This document shows, in pieces, positions 1-5,503 of a DNA stretch of 5,644 nt (position 1 is the first letter of the stretch; the number at the start of each line of letters is the position of its first letter). The stretch comes from a bacterium UBA1790. Lineage in GTDB: Bacteria > Bacteroidota > Bacteroidia > Bacteroidales > Muribaculaceae. The position numbers were made by a program, and so were the translations under genes. The stretch is from NCBI GenBank assembly GCA_002314465.1, contig DCGA01000041.1:22602-28245 (forward strand), given 5' to 3'. Under the pieces are notes generated by a model that did no database searches, was not told the DNA's origin, and saw only the letters and a program-made list of their open reading frames with translations.

Positions 1-1131
1 GAGACACAGGCTCCCGAAGGCTACGAACCGTTTTACATAAGCCACTACGGTCGCCACGGCAGCCGCTGGCTCCTGGGATACTCTTCCTATGACACACCCA
101 TAAAGCAACTGTCGTGTGCCGAGCGCAACGGCAAACTCACACCGCTGGGAAAGCGCACCCTGGAAACAATGAAGGGAATACGCGCCAATGCCGAGGGCAA
201 TAGCGGAGCGCTGTCGAAGAAAGGCGCACACCAGCACATGGCCATAGCACGCCGCATGTTCTGTAAGTATCGCAGCGTCTTCAAGGACAATGCCGTGGTC
301 GATGCTCGCTCCACCACTGTAACACGCAGCATCGAGTCGATGGACTACGAACTCGCAATGCTCGAGAACCTTAACCCTATGCTCAAATTCGTGCGCTCCG
401 AGAGCAAGGACAACATGTATTACCTCAATTACCGCGACTCGATAGCAATCGAATTCCGCAAACCCATACGCGCCGAACTGAAACGCGACATGGAGCGTAA
501 ACTCGACACGCGCCGTTTCATGGCACAACTGGTTGACGACGAAAAATTTGTCGCCGACAGCCTTGATGGCGTGGCACTCGTCAACGCCATGTGGGCCGTG
601 GCATCAAACCAGCAGAGCGAGTACACCGACGTGTCGCTCTACGACCTGTTCCGAGCCGAGGATATTTACCCAATATGGGAATACTACAACCTGGTGTGGT
701 ACACGGGCTATGGACCTTATCCACCCGTCAAGGGACGCGGCATGTATTCGCAAGTGAATCTGCTCAACGACTTCGTGCAGCGCGCCGATGAAGCCATTGC
801 CGGCAATGGCGTTGCCGCCAACCTGCGATTCGGCCACGACACGGTGGTGATGCCGCTGGTGTGCCTCATGGGTATCAACAATTTTGACGAGGAAATAACC
901 GATAACGAGCTGGTTGCCGACACGTGGTCCTATGGCCGTGCAATACCTATGGGTGCCAATGTGCAACTCATCTTCTACCGCAATGCCGCCGGCGATGTAC
1001 TCGTAAAGGCATTGCTCAACGAGGTAGAGGCAACGCTGCCCGCAACACCCGTTACAGGGCCTTATTATAAGTGGAACGATGTGAGAAACCACTTCGTGAA
1101 AAGAATTACATCGTGTCCGGTGATTTTTTAA
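1..1131 (+). CDS. Histidine-type acid phosphatase (phytase/MINPP-like), 5'-truncated by window edge
   Basis: The frame is open from base 1 and ends at TAA 1129-1131, giving 376 residues without an N-terminus. Window codons 18-22 read R-H-G-S-R, the catalytic RHGxR motif of the histidine acid phosphatase superfamily, in which the His forms the phospho-enzyme. Codons 103-109 (R-S-T-T-V-T-R) fit the second conserved Arg region. Codons 279-280 (bases 835-840) are H-D, the expected proton-donor motif near the C-terminal half. The ATG at 169 is not the start because the catalytic motif lies before it. Related Bacteroidota proteins are secreted or periplasmic phosphomonoesterases of roughly 420-440 residues, so a signal peptide and some 50 residues are probably missing to the left. 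The donor motif is HD rather than the HAE typical of MINPP phytases, so the substrate (inositol phosphates, sugar phosphates or others) is open. The family call is firm; the substrate is not. Confidence 0.88.
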   Translation, partial: ETQAPEGYEPFYISHYGRHGSRWLLGYSSYDTPIKQLSCAERNGKLTPLGKRTLETMKGIRANAEGNSGALSKKGAHQHMAIARRMFCKYRSVFKDNAVVDARSTTVTRSIESMDYELAMLENLNPMLKFVRSESKDNMYYLNYRDSIAIEFRKPIRAELKRDMERKLDTRRFMAQLVDDEKFVADSLDGVALVNAMWAVASNQQSEYTDVSLYDLFRAEDIYPIWEYYNLVWYTGYGPYPPVKGRGMYSQVNLLNDFVQRADEAIAGNGVAANLRFGHDTVVMPLVCLMGINNFDEEITDNELVADTWSYGRAIPMGANVQLIFYRNAAGDVLVKALLNEVEATLPATPVTGPYYKWNDVRNHFVKRITSCPVIF

Positions 1132-1150
1132 TATTTATGTGTAGTTTTTT
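1119..1150 (+). promoter_or_regulatory. Weak candidate promoter for the sigma factor gene
   Basis: TAGTTTTT at 1142-1149 matches the Bacteroidota -7 consensus TAnnTTTG in all but the last base. The -33 position holds only a poor GGTG near 1119-1122. Transcription would begin near 1156, leaving about 35 nt of A-rich leader before the ATG at 1192. The T-rich spacer makes chance matches likely, so this is a tentative call. Confidence 0.2.
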
Positions 1151-1191
1151 AATTGTTGTTGCGTCTAATGGACAAAAACAATAACACAACA

Positions 1192-1677
1192 ATGAACAAT
1201 CTGGAAAATCAATTCACGCAAGTCGTGAGAGAGCACAAAAGCACCATCTACTCGGTGTGCTACATGTTCTCTAAGGATCAGGATGAAGTCGACGACCTGT
1301 TCCAGGAGGTGCTCATCAAGTTGTGGCAGGGATTTGAAAAGTTTGAGGGCCGCAGCAGCCTGCGCACTTGGGTATACAAGGTGAGCCTCAACACTTGCAT
1401 CTCCATCGACCGCAAGAAGAAGAGCCGCCCCACACAGACTATCCTCGAGGGCGTGGACCTGTTTGACAACACCGACACCGACAATCGTCAACTCGACCTG
1501 CTGCACAAGCGCATTACGCAGCTGCAACCCTTTGACCGCGCTATCGTGCTCCTATGGCTCGAGAACATGAGTTACGACGAGATAGGTGCCATTGTGGGTA
1601 TCTCACCCAAGAATGTCTCGGTGCGACTGTATCGCATCAAAGAACGTCTCAAAGAGATGGCAACAACCAATTCTTAA
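1192..1677 (+). CDS. RNA polymerase ECF-type sigma-70 family factor
   Basis: This is a small two-domain sigma factor of 161 residues from the ATG at 1192. Region 2 spans about residues 8-77. It has the core-binding segment D-E-V-D-D-L-F-Q-E-V (31-40) and the -10 recognition helix around R-T-W-V-Y-K-V-S-L-N-T (58-68), followed by a basic K-K-K patch. Region 4 spans about 105-156, with a helix-turn-helix at S-Y-D-E-I-G-A-I-V-G-I-S (127-138) and K-N-V-S-V-R-L-Y-R-I-K (140-150). There is no sigma region 1 or 3, as expected for the ECF group. In-frame starts also exist at ATG 1168 and TTG 1153. I chose 1192 because an A-rich tract precedes it and the protein then begins directly at the conserved L-E-x-x-F helix. 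It would direct RNA polymerase to a regulon not visible here. The next gene follows after 36 nt and is probably cotranscribed. No zinc-binding anti-sigma or FecR-like gene is present. Confidence 0.92.
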   Translation: MNNLENQFTQVVREHKSTIYSVCYMFSKDQDEVDDLFQEVLIKLWQGFEKFEGRSSLRTWVYKVSLNTCISIDRKKKSRPTQTILEGVDLFDNTDTDNRQLDLLHKRITQLQPFDRAIVLLWLENMSYDEIGAIVGISPKNVSVRLYRIKERLKEMATTNS

Positions 1678-1713
1678 TTACACATTAATTCTAAAAAACA
1701 CTCCGTAAAGATT

Positions 1714-2319
1714 ATGAACGAATTCAGCAACCCAATCAATAACAACGACGAACTCGATGACCTGCGCCTGCAGATGAATGACCTCAAGGCTCGTCTCGAC
1801 CGCACTACAACACTCAACGAGAAACTCATGTTCAACTCGGTGAAGCGTAAGATGCGCGGTGTTCACAAGAGCATACGCAAGGTTATCTTCATGGGCCTTG
1901 TTGCCTGCCCCCTGTGGATTTTAATAGGCTACACATGGAACCTGCCTTGGTATTTCACCGCTTTCACCATCGTGATGCTTATGGCTTCGATGACTGCCGA
2001 CTATTTCATCAACAACCTTGAGGTGGAGTCGATGGGCGATAACCTGGCCGAGACTGCACGCAAGCTCATCAAGATGAAGAAGATGCGCGTTAAGCAAGAA
2101 CTTATTGCAATTCCCGTGCTCATCGGTTGGCTCGCTTGGTTTATTTGGGAACTCCAGCACATTGGACTTGAGAAACAGCTTGTAACAGGCATGGCCGGTG
2201 GCGCAATCATTGGCGCAATCATTGGCGCTGCAATAGGACTTCGCATCTACTTCAAGCTTCAGGACGCAAACGACGAGATGCTGAGCCAGATCAACGATAT
2301 ACAGAACGAGTCTAATTAA
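1714..2319 (+). CDS. Four-helix membrane protein with N-terminal coiled coil, putative sigma factor partner
   Basis: I cannot assign a named family with certainty. The 201-residue protein starts with a charged heptad-like helix (about 12-45: D-E-L-D-D-L-R-L-Q-M-N-D-L-K-A-R-L). A basic stretch with K-R-K and H-K-S-I-R-K follows (44-56). Hydrophobic segments lie at about 57-73, 79-99, 130-148 and 157-180; the last is Gly/Ala/Ile-rich (G-A-I-I-G-A-I-I-G-A-A-I-G). The Lys/Arg-rich loop 116-127 and the basic N-terminal flank put both termini and the middle loop in the cytoplasm by the positive-inside rule. The acidic C-tail (182-201) could form another short helix. The gene lies 36 nt after the sigma factor on the same strand with no promoter between, so the two probably form one operon. 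By analogy with other ECF loci it could sequester the sigma factor at the membrane, but it has no ZAS motif (HxxxCxxC) and no FecR domain. That role is inference from position. Confidence 0.85.
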   Translation: MNEFSNPINNNDELDDLRLQMNDLKARLDRTTTLNEKLMFNSVKRKMRGVHKSIRKVIFMGLVACPLWILIGYTWNLPWYFTAFTIVMLMASMTADYFINNLEVESMGDNLAETARKLIKMKKMRVKQELIAIPVLIGWLAWFIWELQHIGLEKQLVTGMAGGAIIGAIIGAAIGLRIYFKLQDANDEMLSQINDIQNESN

Positions 2320-2344
2320 TAGCACATCCCGTGCTTCTTAATTA
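2313..2344 (+). terminator. Imperfect hairpin overlapping the stop of the membrane protein gene
   Basis: TAATTAAT-AGCAC (2313-2325) faces GTGCT-TCTTAATTA (2331-2344) across the 5-nt loop ATCCC. The stem has 5 perfect pairs near the loop, a one/two-base internal mismatch, then about 7 A/T pairs. It overlaps the TAA stop at 2317-2319. No T-tract follows, so it is more likely an mRNA 3'-end stabiliser or a weak first terminator ahead of the stronger hairpin 20 nt downstream. Confidence 0.35.
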
Positions 2345-2362
2345 AACTTTAGGCAAGAAATT

Positions 2363-2416
2363 CAGTCTCTATTGTACGTTTTTTCTAAAAAGCGTTATAG
2401 TAGAGACTGCTTTTTT
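2363..2416 (+). terminator. Rho-independent terminator with long stem and T6 tract
   Basis: CAGTCTCTA (2363-2371) is the perfect reverse complement of TAGAGACTG (2401-2409). The arms continue inward through wobble and A-U pairs to a second block (ACGTTTTT against AAAAGCGT, about 2376-2394), leaving a tiny loop near TCTA. The outer arm is followed by C and six T residues (2411-2416). This fits an intrinsic terminator for the sigma factor/membrane protein unit. The end of the T-tract lies only 12 nt before the -7 element of the next gene. Confidence 0.72.
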
Positions 2417-2428
2417 AGCAAAATGTTG

Positions 2429-2436
2429 TATCTTTG
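2429..2436 (+). promoter_or_regulatory. Bacteroidota-type promoter -7 element for the Sel1-like gene
   Basis: TATCTTTG is a perfect match to the Bacteroidota primary sigma factor consensus TAnnTTTG. The -33 element (TTTG/TTG expected about 19-21 nt upstream) is weak: ACTG at 2406-2409 gives a 19-nt spacing and keeps only the TG. Transcription should begin near 2441-2443, giving a leader of about 40 nt to the ATG at 2481. The -33 position falls in the right arm of the terminator stem. Confidence 0.68.
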
Positions 2437-2460
2437 CGATTGATATTAACTCAAATAAGA

Positions 2461-2482
2461 AACTATAATAACTATAAACTAT
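2461..2482 (+). repeat. Short A/T-rich direct repeats in the leader before the Sel1-like gene
   Basis: AACTATAA occurs at 2461-2468 and 2470-2477, and a third partial copy AACTAT (2477-2482) runs into the start codon. There is no Shine-Dalgarno sequence. An unstructured A-rich leader like this is a common translation-initiation context in Bacteroidota, so the repeat may only reflect that composition. Confidence 0.4.
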
Positions 2483-3236
2483 GGATTTTAAGAAGATTTT
2501 AACTGCTCTGTTCGCGGCATTAGTTGCACTGTGTGCTATGGCTCAGAGCGCCAATGTTACCGAAGGTAAGAAACTCTATGACGCCGAGCGTTACGACAAG
2601 GCTCTCCCCTATCTCATCAAGGCTGTTGCCGAGGGCGATGTAGACAGCAAGGCTCGCCTCGCTACTATGATATTCACCATGCAGGTGCCCAGCTACAGCA
2701 TGGACCGCACACGCGCCATGGCAATGCTCGACGAGGCAATCGAGGCTGGTTCGGTACTCGCTATGGAACGCAAGGGTTTCTGCACCCTCAACATGGGTAA
2801 CGACACCAAGGAAGACAAGCAGAAGGGTCTCGACCTGCTCGTAAAGGCCAGCGAGGCTGGTAGCAGCGATGCTTCTTTCAATCTATTCAAAGTATATCGC
2901 GACGGTATCAAGACCTACAGCGACGGCGAGGTATGCGTGGCTCCCGACGAGGCTCTCTCATTACAATACATCGAGAAGGCTGCCGAGCAGAATGGTCTGG
3001 AAGGCGCTGCCTACATTGGCCAGTTCATGCTCGAAGGCACTCACGGATATGACAAGAGCGCCGACGAAGGTGCCGACCTCATCCTCAAGGCTTGGAACTT
3101 CGACAACCGCGTGTTCGCCGGCAACTGTCTGGAACCCGGACGCGCACTCGTTACCTATCTCAAGGCTAACGGCAAGGCTACCGTAGCAGCTCCCATCGAG
3201 GCTCTGCTCAAGAAATATCACCCCACCGAGTATTGA
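2481..3236 (+). CDS. Secreted Sel1/TPR-like repeat protein
   Basis: The 251-residue product begins with a Sec signal peptide: basic M-D-F-K-K, a hydrophobic core of about 6-19, and A-M-A-Q as the likely cleavage region near residue 21-22. No lipobox is convincing, although one Cys lies at 18. The mature part is a chain of paired helices of about 36 residues. It starts with a TPR-like unit at 28-52 (G-K-K-L-Y-D-A-E-R-Y-D-K-A-L-P-Y-L-I-K-A), then Sel1-like units near 54-90, 92-127, 130-171 and 173-206. Recurrent pieces are A-x-x-x-L-x-x-A-x-E-A-G and Y-I-E-K-A-A-E-Q. Such repeats form solenoids that bind proteins, and in this compartment they could scaffold envelope complexes. The gene has its own promoter and precedes the GYF_2-CD225 pair by 70 nt on the same strand, with a hairpin between them. 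Partner and role are unknown. Confidence 0.85.
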   Translation: MDFKKILTALFAALVALCAMAQSANVTEGKKLYDAERYDKALPYLIKAVAEGDVDSKARLATMIFTMQVPSYSMDRTRAMAMLDEAIEAGSVLAMERKGFCTLNMGNDTKEDKQKGLDLLVKASEAGSSDASFNLFKVYRDGIKTYSDGEVCVAPDEALSLQYIEKAAEQNGLEGAAYIGQFMLEGTHGYDKSADEGADLILKAWNFDNRVFAGNCLEPGRALVTYLKANGKATVAAPIEALLKKYHPTEY

Positions 3237-3251
3237 TAACCCGATAATATT

Positions 3252-3290
3252 ATAAGGTAGGAATCCCCTAATAGGTGTTTCCTGCCTTAT
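3252..3290 (+). terminator. Hairpin between the Sel1-like gene and the GYF_2 pair
   Basis: ATAAGGTAGGAA (3252-3263) pairs with TTCCTGCCTTAT (3279-3290) over 12 positions with a single U·G wobble; the loop is 15 nt. It lies 15 nt after the Sel1-like stop codon. What follows is ATTCTATATATAG rather than a clean T-tract, so it could be a weak or leaky terminator or an mRNA processing/stability element. No good TAnnTTTG element lies between it and the ATG at 3307. Confidence 0.5.
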
Positions 3291-3306
3291 ATTCTATATA
3301 TAGGCA

Positions 3307-4026
3307 ATGAAATACTATTTAATCGAGAACCAAAAACCCATCGGTCCGTTCACTCCCGAGAAATTGCTTGAGCGAGGAGTCGATGGCGATACACTGGTTT
3401 GGAATGAAAATCTAAAAGACTGGACACCCATCAAGAACGTCCAGATGCTTGCCAACGCTCTGGGCCTCACATTCGTAAAAGCCGAAAGAAACCCAACAGA
3501 GGATAATGGTTTTGAAACCGAGGAGAATGTGGAATCACCCAAGGACGAAGCCACAGTACCCCTTGCAGCCGGTGCTGCCGCAGCAGCAACCCTTGGCGGA
3601 CAAATGGGAGCACCCCAACAAGTAAGTCAAGAAAATGCACAGCAACCGCGACAACCTTATGAACTGCCGTCGCAGTATCAACGACCTCAACAACAATATG
3701 AGTTGCCACCACAGTATCAGCAACCGCTAAGAGAGGCACCTGTTACCAACAAGACGCTGTCTATTCTGTCGCTTATGCTGAGTTTTGTGTGCTGCTGCAA
3801 CATCCTGAGTGCCGTTCTGGCTATCATTGCGATAGTGAAGGCGAGCAACTCTACAACCGCATTCAAATATGGAGATATAGCTCAAGCCAACGCTGAAGCT
3901 CGCAAAGCACGCCAGTACTCATTATACTCAATCATAGGACAAGCGATATGGGTCATCGCCTCCTTAGCGCTTGTTACCATAAATGACCCCGAGACTCAAG
4001 AAGCCTTTCTGAATATTTTTAGATAA
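3307..4026 (+). CDS. GYF_2 domain - CD225/dispanin-like membrane protein (copy 1)
   Basis: The 239-residue protein has three parts. Residues 1-50 form a GYF_2 (DUF4339-type) domain: M-K-Y-Y-L-I-E-N at the start, G-P-F at 13-15, and the L-V-W-N-E-N-L-K-D-W core at 30-39; GYF domains usually bind proline-rich peptides. Residues 60-146 are a low-complexity linker with an Ala-rich patch (87-94) and a Pro/Gln/Tyr-rich part in which Y-E-L-P-x-Q-Y-Q is repeated (118-125 and 131-138). Residues 147-225 resemble the CD225/dispanin domain: hydrophobic helix 151-178 containing C-C-C-N (162-165), a loop with Y-G-D-I-A-Q-A-N-A-E-A-R-K-A-R (188-202), and a second helix 205-224. There is no signal peptide, so the GYF part should be cytoplasmic and anchored by the C-terminal hairpin of helices. 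The next gene is a paralogue starting 3 nt after this stop. Molecular function is not known. Confidence 0.88.
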   Translation: MKYYLIENQKPIGPFTPEKLLERGVDGDTLVWNENLKDWTPIKNVQMLANALGLTFVKAERNPTEDNGFETEENVESPKDEATVPLAAGAAAAATLGGQMGAPQQVSQENAQQPRQPYELPSQYQRPQQQYELPPQYQQPLREAPVTNKTLSILSLMLSFVCCCNILSAVLAIIAIVKASNSTTAFKYGDIAQANAEARKARQYSLYSIIGQAIWVIASLALVTINDPETQEAFLNIFR

Positions 4027-4029
4027 AAG

Positions 4030-4761
4030 ATGAAATATTATATCGCCGAGAACGGACAACCGAGCGGTCCGTTTGAAATAGATGAACTTGCACAGCACGG
4101 ACTCACCGTGAACTCGCTCGTGTGGAACGACACCCTTACCGGTTGGACCAAGGCCAGCGAGGTTGCCGAACTGCAATCAGTGCTTGCAAGTACTGGTTCT
4201 TTTGCCCCCATTGGCGCACCTGCCGAGCCGGTTATAGAGGAACAGGTTTCACCCTATGCACCTCAACCCGAGCCTGCAGAGCAACCACCCAGCACGGCAA
4301 CTTATGCTCCGCAGCAACCCGTGCAGCAACCCGTGCAGCAACCCGTACAACCCCAACAGCAATACGCGCAGCCGCAATATGCTCCGCAACAGCAACCCTA
4401 CGGGCAGCAACCTTATGGACAGCAGCAGCCCTACGGTCAAGCGCAAATGATGATGCCACCCGAAACCAACAAGACAATGGCAATCATCGTCACTGTCATG
4501 AGCCTCTTTTGCTGCTGCAACCCCATCAGCGCGATACTGGGTATTGTCTCACTGTTTGTAGGCAACAGCGCGACTTCATTATTCGGCCGCGGTAACACGC
4601 TTGCCGCCGAGGGAAAAGCCAAGACAGCGCGCAACCTGGCACTGTGGGGATTTGTATTCCTCCTCCTGTTGCCCATTATCTCTATAATAGGCATGATGTG
4701 TATACCCGAGTTTGAAAATGCCTTCATGGAAGGATTCAACGAGGGCATGGGCAAGTATTGA
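4030..4761 (+). CDS. GYF_2 domain - CD225/dispanin-like membrane protein (copy 2, tandem paralogue)
   Basis: The 243-residue protein has the same architecture as its upstream neighbour. A GYF_2 domain (1-48) carries M-K-Y-Y-I-A-E-N, G-P-F (13-15) and L-V-W-N-D-T-L-T-G-W (30-39). The linker (60-146) is rich in Pro, Gln, Tyr and Ala, with Q-Q-P-V repeats (95-107) and Q-P-Y-G-Q repeats (122-137). The C-terminal part has helix 149-178 with C-C-C-N (161-164), a loop G-N-T-L-A-A-E-G-K-A-K-T-A-R (188-201) and helix 202-224, then an acidic tail. Only 3 nt separate it from copy 1, so the two are surely cotranscribed and perhaps translationally coupled. The ends are conserved while the linkers have diverged, indicating an old duplication followed by fast linker change. 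The Pro-rich linker of either copy is a conceivable ligand for a GYF domain, which would allow self- or hetero-association; that is inference. Confidence 0.88.
   Translation: MKYYIAENGQPSGPFEIDELAQHGLTVNSLVWNDTLTGWTKASEVAELQSVLASTGSFAPIGAPAEPVIEEQVSPYAPQPEPAEQPPSTATYAPQQPVQQPVQQPVQPQQQYAQPQYAPQQQPYGQQPYGQQQPYGQAQMMMPPETNKTMAIIVTVMSLFCCCNPISAILGIVSLFVGNSATSLFGRGNTLAAEGKAKTARNLALWGFVFLLLLPIISIIGMMCIPEFENAFMEGFNEGMGKY
4311..4346 (+). repeat. Three perfect 12-nt in-frame tandem repeats (Q-Q-P-V)
   Basis: GCAGCAACCCGT occurs three times back to back (4311-4322, 4323-4334, 4335-4346) and then decays. It encodes the Q-Q-P-V units of the linker in copy 2. The identity at synonymous positions suggests recent slippage rather than old conservation. 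A change in copy number would alter the linker without breaking the frame. Confidence 0.85.
4390..4437 (+). repeat. Degenerate 15-18-nt in-frame repeats (Q-Q-P-Y-G)
   Basis: CAGCAACCCTACGGG (4390-4404), CAGCAACCTTATGGA (4405-4419) and an 18-nt version with one extra CAG codon (4420-4437) each encode Q-Q-P-Y-G. The units differ at synonymous sites, unlike the neighbouring 12-nt array, so they are older or kept by selection on the peptide. Confidence 0.75.
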
Positions 4762-4785
4762 TATAACCACGCGTCAACCACTACA

Positions 4786-4820
4786 CAAGCGGGAGATTGC
4801 ACGATGCAATCTCCCGCTTG
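4786..4820. terminator. Bidirectional terminator between converging genes
   Basis: The 16-nt arms 4786-4801 (CAAGCGGGAGATTGCA) and 4805-4820 (TGCAATCTCCCGCTTG) are perfect reverse complements with a 3-nt loop CGA. The stem is GC-rich at its base side. On the + strand AATTATATTT follows; on the - strand the flank is only moderately T-rich. It sits 24 nt after the stop of copy 2 and 22 nt after the upp stop, as expected for a shared terminator of converging transcripts. Confidence 0.85.
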
Positions 4821-4842
4821 AATTATATTTGCTCGGTTGATA

Positions 4843-5499
4843 TTACTCCTTGATGCCGTAGAGCAGGTCGCCTGCGTCGCCCAATCCAGGCACAATGTAA
4901 CTGTGGGAATTGAGAATGTGGTCGAGGTCACAGGTCCACAGTGTGGTCTTTCCCTCGGGTAAATGGGTGCGCACATATTCCATTGCCTGGTCGGTAGCAA
5001 TCACGCTAACCATATGGATGTGGGCGGGAGTGCCCTTGGCAAGCAACGCCTCATAGGCTACAACCATCGAACGACCGGTGGCAAGCATGGGGTCAACCAT
5101 GATGAGTGTCTTTCCCTCGATGCTGGGACTCGCAAGATACTCGGTGAAGATGTCAAACTCCTCGCTGCCCTCGCGGTACTGGCGATAGGCCGAAACAAAT
5201 GCGTTCTCGGCATCGTCAAAGTAGCTCAGGAAACCCTCGTGGAAGGGAAGACCGGCGCGCAACACGGTAGCCAACACGATTTTCTCATCGAGAGTGCGGG
5301 TGTGTGCCACCTCGAGGGGTGTCTGCGTCTCGGTATCGGCATAGTGCAGATGCTTAGAGATTTCGTACGCGCAAATCTGGCCCAGACGCTTCACATTGTT
5401 GCGGAAGCGAAGCTTGTTTTGCTGAATGTTCTTGTCGCGCAGTTCGCTCATGTACTGTGCAACGAGTGAGTCTTGCTCACACAGGTTGTGGATATCCAT
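4843..5499 (-). CDS. upp: Uracil phosphoribosyltransferase
   Basis: The 218-residue cytoplasmic enzyme converts uracil and PRPP to UMP and pyrophosphate in pyrimidine salvage. The length is close to the family norm (about 210-220). The PRPP-binding loop is L-I-M-V-D-P-M-L-A-T-G-R-S-M (132-145), and the C-terminal uracil-binding signature Y-I-V-P-G-L-G-D-A-G-D (201-211) is intact. V-L-R-A-G-L-P-F (79-86) and the following flexible segment to about 106 also match the family. The start ATG (5497-5499 on the complement) gives S-E-L-R-D-K-N at 18-24, the usual N-terminal helix. It is convergent to the GYF_2 genes. No TAnnTTTG element is visible in the 145 bases upstream, and another reading frame ends only 4 nt before its start, so it may be expressed from a promoter beyond the window. 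Confidence 0.97.
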   Translation of the reverse strand: MDIHNLCEQDSLVAQYMSELRDKNIQQNKLRFRNNVKRLGQICAYEISKHLHYADTETQTPLEVAHTRTLDEKIVLATVLRAGLPFHEGFLSYFDDAENAFVSAYRQYREGSEEFDIFTEYLASPSIEGKTLIMVDPMLATGRSMVVAYEALLAKGTPAHIHMVSVIATDQAMEYVRTHLPEGKTTLWTCDLDHILNSHSYIVPGLGDAGDLLYGIKE

Positions 5500-5503
5500 T
5501 ATA

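Noticed and set aside
169..171. ATG 169 as start of the phosphatase
   Set aside because: The same frame is open to base 1 and contains the catalytic RHGSR before this codon.
604..1092. A 162-codon open frame on the - strand inside the phosphatase gene
   Set aside because: It is antisense to a gene with clear catalytic motifs, and its product has no recognisable domain; it follows from codon bias of the + strand gene.
1153..1191. Extended N-terminus of the sigma factor from TTG 1153 or ATG 1168
   Set aside because: The added residues (mostly Leu, then Lys/Asn/Thr) do not resemble the family start, and the A-rich tract sits before ATG 1192; ATG 1168 cannot be fully excluded.
1165..1527. A 120-codon - strand frame opposite the sigma factor
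   Set aside because: It lies wholly antisense to well-conserved sigma regions 2 and 4 and shows no family features.
4311..4437. Possible CRISPR-like array
   Set aside because: The repeats are contiguous, 12-18 nt long, in frame and without spacers; they encode a linker.
4122..4595. A 157-codon frame rich in Ala, Thr and Arg overlapping GYF_2 copy 2 on the same strand
   Set aside because: It is the +1 or +2 reading of the Gln/Pro-rich linker repeats and has no start context; copy 2 in its own frame carries both domains.
4437..5000. A 187-codon - strand frame spanning the end of GYF_2 copy 2, the terminator and the end of upp
   Set aside because: It crosses a perfect terminator hairpin, lies in the wrong frame of upp and antisense to the membrane domain of copy 2; no domain is seen.
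4963..5469. A 168-codon + strand frame opposite upp
   Set aside because: It is antisense to upp, whose signatures are intact.
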